This document shows positions 59,620 through 64,000 of a stretch of 64,000 bases of DNA, piece by piece. The notes below the pieces were generated by a model. It saw only the letters and a list, made by a program, of their open reading frames with translations, did not search any database and was not told where the DNA came from. The translations under genes and the position numbers were made by a program. The DNA is taken from contig NZ_CP043633.1 in assembly GCF_012974865.1 (NCBI RefSeq), positions 744,001 through 808,000 on the forward strand, given 5' to 3'. Every line of letters begins with the position of its first letter. The stretch's first letter is position 1. Source of the stretch: Nonlabens sp. Ci31. Lineage in GTDB: Bacteria > Bacteroidota > Bacteroidia > Flavobacteriales > Flavobacteriaceae.

Positions 59620-62463
59620 ATGACAAATAACGGTACAGACGATAAAAGATTATTTCTCCTAGATGCTTACGCCCTAATTTTTAGAGGTTATTACGCACTT
59701 ATTAAAAACCCACGAATCAATAGCGCAGGAATGGATACCAGTGCCATTATGGGTTTTACCAATTCGTTATTTGACGTGATCAGAAGAGAAAAACCAGAAT
59801 TTCTAGCCGTTGCTTTTGACAAGGGAGGCAGTCATGAACGTGTAGCGCTTTATGAAGACTATAAAGCAAATCGCGACGCGACTCCAGAGGCGATAAAAAT
59901 AGCAGTTCCTTATATTCAGCGTATTTTAAAAGCCATGCATATTCCTATTGTGGTAGAAGAAGGAATTGAGGCTGATGACTTGATAGGGACACTTGCAAAA
60001 CAAGCCGAAAAAGAAGGTTTCACCACTTATATGGTCACACCAGATAAAGATTATGCGCAACTGGTGTCTGAAAATATTTTTATGTACAAACCTGCACGAA
60101 TGGGGAATGGTATTGAAATATGGGGGATTCCTGAGGTGCAAAAGAAGTTTGAAGTGGAGCGACCAGAGCAAGTGATCGATTACCTCGGGATGATGGGTGA
60201 TGCAAGTGATAATATTCCTGGATTGCCTGGCGTAGGAGATAAAACAGCAAAGAAATTCATTGCTACTTATGGTTCTATGGAAGGTTTGCTAGCAAACGTC
60301 GATAAGCTAAAAGGCAAAATGAAGGAAAAGGTACGCGATAATGCAGAACTGGGGCTTCTTTCTAAAAAATTAGCCACCATACGACTGGATTGTCCAGTGA
60401 CATTTAATGCCAAAAACTACGAGCTGGACGATCCAGATGTAGAAGCCGTTCATGAGATTTTTGACGAATTGGAATTTCGTCGCGCTAAGGAAACAATGGC
60501 AAAGATTTTTTCTAAAGAGATTGCGGCAGTGAGCTCTTCCAATTCGAGTTCAAATGCGAGTTCGAATTCTACGAGCGCGGGCGCAGGACAATTCTCCCTT
60601 TTTGATGCCCCTGGTTCAGGAACAGCCGCAGAAACCGAAACAACAGGTCGTAAAACACTTGCTACTAGCGATCATTTATACCAGCTGGTGGAAGAAGGAA
60701 TGGGAACCAAGTTATTCTTGCAGTCCTTAATGAAACAATCCAGTGTTTGTTTTGATACAGAAACTACAGGCCTGGATCCGCTAGCTGCAGAACTGGTAGG
60801 AATTGCATTTTCATGGGAAAAAGGAAAGGGCTTTTACCTTCCTATTCCTGAAGATCAAGAGACAGCACAAAGCATTGTGGACCAACTAAAACCTTTTTTT
60901 GAAAGTGAGCAGATTGAAAAAATTGGTCAGAATTTAAAATATGATATTAAAGTATTGGACAAATATGGAGTGCGTGCTAAAGGACCTATGTTTGATACCA
61001 TGCTGGCTCATTACCTGATCAATCCTGACATGCGTCATAACATGGATGTGCTCGCAGAAACCTATCTCAATTATACGCCACAATCTATTGTGGAGTTGAT
61101 AGGAAAAAAAGGGAAAAACCAACTTTCCATGCGCGATGTGGAACTGGAAAAACAAAAAGAATACGCCGTTGAAGATGCTGATATCACCTTTCAATTAAAA
61201 GAAAACTTCACGCCAGAATTAGCTAGTGCAGGAACTGACAGCCTTTTTAAAGATATAGAAATGCCTTTACTGCATGTACTGGCCGCCATGGAAATAGAAG
61301 GAATCAACCTGGACGAAACCTTTTTAAATTCGCTTTCTGGAGCTTTAGAAACAGACATTGCCCAATTAGAAACAGCTATTTATGAAGCTGCTGGAGAAGA
61401 GTTCAACATCGGCTCTCCTAAGCAATTGGGAGTTATTCTTTTTGAAAAACTTCAACTGGTAGACAAACCTAAAAAAACCAAAACTGGTCAGTATTCCACT
61501 GCCGAAGATGTGTTGAGTTACCTGGCTAAAGATCATGCAATCATTCAAAATGTATTGGACTACAGAGGTCTGGCAAAGTTAAAATCCACTTATGTAGATG
61601 CACTACCCAGTCAGGTAAATCCTAAAACACAGCGCATTCACACCAATTATATGCAAACCGTAGCTGCAACCGGACGTTTGAGTTCTACAGATCCTAATTT
61701 ACAAAACATTCCTATCCGAACGGAGCGCGGTAGACAAGTACGTAAAGCATTTGTCCCTAGAGATAAAAACTACACACTGCTCGCAGCCGACTATTCTCAG
61801 ATAGAATTGAGAATCATTGCTGCTTTAAGCGAAGAAGAAAATATGATGGCTGCATTCCAAAGCGGCGAAGATATTCACGCTTCTACTGCGGCAAAAGTTT
61901 TTAATGTAGCCTTAGAAGAGGTCACCAGAGAACAACGTAGCAATGCCAAAACAGTCAACTTTGGAATTATCTATGGAGTCAGCGCTTTCGGACTGAGCAA
62001 TCAAACCGATTTATCTCGTGGCGAGGCTAAAGAACTGATCGACACCTATTATGCGAGCTATCCTAAACTGCGCGCGTATATGGATGACCAAGTTAATTTT
62101 GCTCGTGAAAACGGCTATGTAGAGACCGTATTGGGAAGGCGTCGTTATTTAAAGGATATCAATAGTTCTAACGCAGTGGTGCGAGGCGCAGCCGAGCGTA
62201 ATGCTGTAAACGCACCTATACAAGGAAGCGCAGCCGACATTATTAAACTTGCGATGATCAATATTTATAAAAAGTTTGAACAGATGAATTGCAAATCAAA
62301 AATGCTGCTGCAGGTGCATGATGAATTGGTTTTTGATATTCATAATGACGAACTAGAAGACATGAAAAAACTCATTCAAGAGGAGATGCAAAACGCTTAT
62401 AAAATGTCGGTGCCGCTAGATGTAGAAGTGGGTATAGGACAGAATTGGTTAGAGGCGCATTAG
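59620..62463 (+). CDS. polA: DNA polymerase I
   Basis: The 947-residue protein has three domains. The 5' nuclease domain (residues 1 to about 300) has LLDAYALIFRGYYAL and DASDNIPGLPGVGDKTA. A Ser/Asn-rich linker follows, then the 3'-5' exonuclease with an intact DTETTGLDP, NLKYDIKVL and YAVEDADITF, so proofreading is likely active. The polymerase domain has DYSQIELRIIAALSEEE, RSNAKTVNFGIIYG and VHDELVFDI. It fills gaps and removes primers. It stands alone with a strong terminator after it. Confidence 0.97.
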   Translation: MTNNGTDDKRLFLLDAYALIFRGYYALIKNPRINSAGMDTSAIMGFTNSLFDVIRREKPEFLAVAFDKGGSHERVALYEDYKANRDATPEAIKIAVPYIQRILKAMHIPIVVEEGIEADDLIGTLAKQAEKEGFTTYMVTPDKDYAQLVSENIFMYKPARMGNGIEIWGIPEVQKKFEVERPEQVIDYLGMMGDASDNIPGLPGVGDKTAKKFIATYGSMEGLLANVDKLKGKMKEKVRDNAELGLLSKKLATIRLDCPVTFNAKNYELDDPDVEAVHEIFDELEFRRAKETMAKIFSKEIAAVSSSNSSSNASSNSTSAGAGQFSLFDAPGSGTAAETETTGRKTLATSDHLYQLVEEGMGTKLFLQSLMKQSSVCFDTETTGLDPLAAELVGIAFSWEKGKGFYLPIPEDQETAQSIVDQLKPFFESEQIEKIGQNLKYDIKVLDKYGVRAKGPMFDTMLAHYLINPDMRHNMDVLAETYLNYTPQSIVELIGKKGKNQLSMRDVELEKQKEYAVEDADITFQLKENFTPELASAGTDSLFKDIEMPLLHVLAAMEIEGINLDETFLNSLSGALETDIAQLETAIYEAAGEEFNIGSPKQLGVILFEKLQLVDKPKKTKTGQYSTAEDVLSYLAKDHAIIQNVLDYRGLAKLKSTYVDALPSQVNPKTQRIHTNYMQTVAATGRLSSTDPNLQNIPIRTERGRQVRKAFVPRDKNYTLLAADYSQIELRIIAALSEEENMMAAFQSGEDIHASTAAKVFNVALEEVTREQRSNAKTVNFGIIYGVSAFGLSNQTDLSRGEAKELIDTYYASYPKLRAYMDDQVNFARENGYVETVLGRRRYLKDINSSNAVVRGAAERNAVNAPIQGSAADIIKLAMINIYKKFEQMNCKSKMLLQVHDELVFDIHNDELEDMKKLIQEEMQNAYKMSVPLDVEVGIGQNWLEAH

Positions 62464-62477
62464 AATGACATGAGCAA

Positions 62478-62498
62478 TGTGGAATGTGGAATGTGGAA
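62478..62498 (+). repeat. Three tandem 7-bp repeats
   Basis: TGTGGAA occurs three times in a row just after the polA stop and before its terminator; a short slippage-prone repeat with no evident function. Confidence 0.7.
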
Positions 62499-62539
62499 AA
62501 AAAGCTCCAAATCAATGAATTGATTTGGAGCTTTTTTTT
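62497..62539. terminator. Bidirectional intrinsic terminator after polA
   Basis: AAAAAAAGCTCCAAATCA, loop ATGAAT, TGATTTGGAGCTTTTTTT: an 18-bp stem. It serves polA (+) and the GH16 gene (-). Confidence 0.93.
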
Positions 62540-62588
62540 GATTCATTTACTTTCCTAAAAGAAAAACATGGGCCTGCTTTATACTATA

Positions 62589-64000
62589 TTACTGTACAAC
62601 GAGCTTTCTATTTATGATGATACCACTAGAGTATACCTTAAGTATATAGATTCCCGTTTTAACAGTGCTGATATCCAATGAGTTTGTTTCCTCTGTTTCT
62701 GACACTAGTAATTGGCCTGATAAAGCAAATACATCTACTCTATCTATGGCTTGTGAAGTTTCTAAATTCACCACATCTGTGGCTGGATTAGGATAAATTT
62801 TTAGATCTGACTCGTTGGTGTTTTCTCCAGCTATACTCAAAGTATTTTGATACACACGTACATAATCGATCACCATACTGCTTTGTATAAAATTAGGATC
62901 TATAGAACCCGCTATACCGCCCATTGCTACATTCAATAAAAAATACTGGTCTTCATAAAAAGGATACGTATCTATATTCTTTACAGCAGGATTATAAATA
63001 TAAAAAGGCACATCATCTATTAAAAATGTGATTTGTTGTGGCGACCAGTTCATGGAGTACACATGAAAATCATTAGCCACGTCTTGTAATGTCGTCGATT
63101 GAAAATTACGGGTGTTTCCAGAACATCCAGCACAATTGGTGTGTAATGCTGCAGATACATGGTTTAAAGCTCCCAATCCATGCTCCATAATGTCTATTTC
63201 TCCACAAAGTGGCCAGTTGGTGGTTCCATAAGTACTGTCCCAATACCCACCATCTTCGTTGATATTTTTACCTAAAGTCCATATGGCAGGCCAAGTACCA
63301 TCACCAAAAGGCAATTTTGCTCTTACATCCACCCTACCATAGGTAAATGCATACTTAGAATTCAATCGAGCACTAGTAAATTGCTTGGTTTGTCCTTGAT
63401 CGGTAAAGCTTTCTCTTTTTGCTACGATGTTTAAAAAACCATTCTCTACATAAGAATTATCCAGTCTGTCGGTATAATGTTGTTGCTCTCCATTGAACCA
63501 GTTACCGCCAGACGGAAGTTGTGTTTGATGAAACCATTTGGTCGCATCAATAGGATTATTAGTTCCTGTAGTATCAAACTCATCTGACCACACTAAATCT
63601 GTATAAACCACATCTATAGGATTAGGCGGCGTTGCACCATTATTGATATCATCTATTAAATAAGTTCCTGCAGCGGCTGCTCCATAATCGATAAAAATAG
63701 TTACTCTACTGTATTGTCCCGTAGAATTTGAAAAATTAAAGTTTACATCATTCCAGTTATTAGCACCACCTGCAATCTGTTGTGTCATTTCTATATCTGG
63801 CTGATTTCCATTTTCTAATTTCAATAAGACAGTGTGCGTATTAGGGTCAAAAGCATAAAACCGAAGTGTTAAAATAGGATCAGCGCTAAGATCTACCGGA
63901 TTGTTAACATCTATATAAAAGCCCTGAGTAGCCTGAGTTCCATTATTAAAAAACTCACCTACATTGTTTGTGGTTTGAACAGGATCGCTTACAAAAGAAA
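62589..64000 (-). CDS. Secreted GH16 beta-glucanase (laminarinase type) with type IX sorting domain, 5' end outside window
   Basis: The frame is open from the stop at 62589 to the right edge of the window, so the N-terminus is missing; the TTG near 63824 is internal, not a start. The visible part has a carbohydrate-binding-like domain (FYIDVNNPVDLSADP, YSRVTIFIDYGAAAAGTYLIDD), then a GH16 catalytic domain with GEIDIMEHG as the ExDxxE nucleophile/acid motif. A C-terminal type A sorting domain (KIYPNPATDVVNLET ... GIYILKVYSSG ... RKLVV) follows. It would be exported by the SprA system and hydrolyse beta-1,3(-1,4)-glucans such as laminarin. Confidence 0.92.
   Translation of the reverse strand, partial: SFVSDPVQTTNNVGEFFNNGTQATQGFYIDVNNPVDLSADPILTLRFYAFDPNTHTVLLKLENGNQPDIEMTQQIAGGANNWNDVNFNFSNSTGQYSRVTIFIDYGAAAAGTYLIDDINNGATPPNPIDVVYTDLVWSDEFDTTGTNNPIDATKWFHQTQLPSGGNWFNGEQQHYTDRLDNSYVENGFLNIVAKRESFTDQGQTKQFTSARLNSKYAFTYGRVDVRAKLPFGDGTWPAIWTLGKNINEDGGYWDSTYGTTNWPLCGEIDIMEHGLGALNHVSAALHTNCAGCSGNTRNFQSTTLQDVANDFHVYSMNWSPQQITFLIDDVPFYIYNPAVKNIDTYPFYEDQYFLLNVAMGGIAGSIDPNFIQSSMVIDYVRVYQNTLSIAGENTNESDLKIYPNPATDVVNLETSQAIDRVDVFALSGQLLVSETEETNSLDISTVKTGIYILKVYSSGIIINRKLVVQ

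Noticed and set aside
62589..63824. GH16 gene starting at the TTG near 63824
   Set aside because: The frame is open to the right edge and the upstream codons encode more of the binding domain, so the TTG is an internal Leu.

Overview
The window comes from a marine-type member of the Flavobacteriaceae (Bacteroidota). Evidence for this is the type IX secretion translocon gene sprA, a RemB-like gliding gene, an alternative complex III/cytochrome oxidase operon, DUF4271-hemD and DUF423-saccharopine dehydrogenase pairs, a laminarinase-type GH16 enzyme with a type IX sorting domain, and promoters of the form TTTG-N19-TAnnTTTG. A 16-bp palindrome CGCTTTCGCGAAAGCG, scattered in genes and spacers, is a strong lineage signature; I think of the Nonlabens/Dokdonia neighbourhood, but that is inference.

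Layout. 1-6.7 kb: start of a dihydroorotase, a polyprenol-phosphate mannosyltransferase-like GT2, DUF4271, hemD, pckA, DUF423, saccharopine dehydrogenase family, membrane Zn peptidase. 6.8-12 kb: truncated haemoglobin, RemB-like outer membrane protein, two TonB proteins, VanZ, gcvH. 12-24.8 kb: sprA, ruvA, maeB, cytochrome P450, ruvB. 25-37 kb: peroxiredoxin, then a minus-strand respiratory operon actABCDEF-ctaC-ctaD that carries electrons from quinol to oxygen. 37.2-42.4 kb: SPOR protein and rimP-nusA-infB, with a terminator-shaped hairpin between the rimP promoter and start codon.

42.5-49.6 kb is an accessory, decaying region. It holds a universal stress protein gene broken by a 19-bp tandem duplication, a gene with one in-frame stop, a gene with five in-frame stops and a lost start but no indel, a frameshifted DoxX-like gene beside an intact DUF4166 gene, and small secreted proteins. 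Most units lie on the minus strand and two related ~150-bp repeats separate some of them, like cassettes. tRNA-Gln closes the region.

50.2-64 kb: DUF2723 membrane glycosyltransferase, polysaccharide deacetylase, CxxC-less thioredoxin, metallophosphoesterase, then a repeat island (56.3-58.1 kb), an MFS transporter, polA and a GH16 enzyme running off the right edge. The repeat island is the most unusual part. It has six copies of a structured element (108 or 145 bp); the long form folds on paper into a perfect four-way DNA junction. Two identical genes for a Vsr-like DUF559 endonuclease sit between elements, and one ~800-bp block is duplicated. This looks like a nuclease-associated repeat family, formally similar to REP elements with their RAYT transposase but with an unrelated protein.
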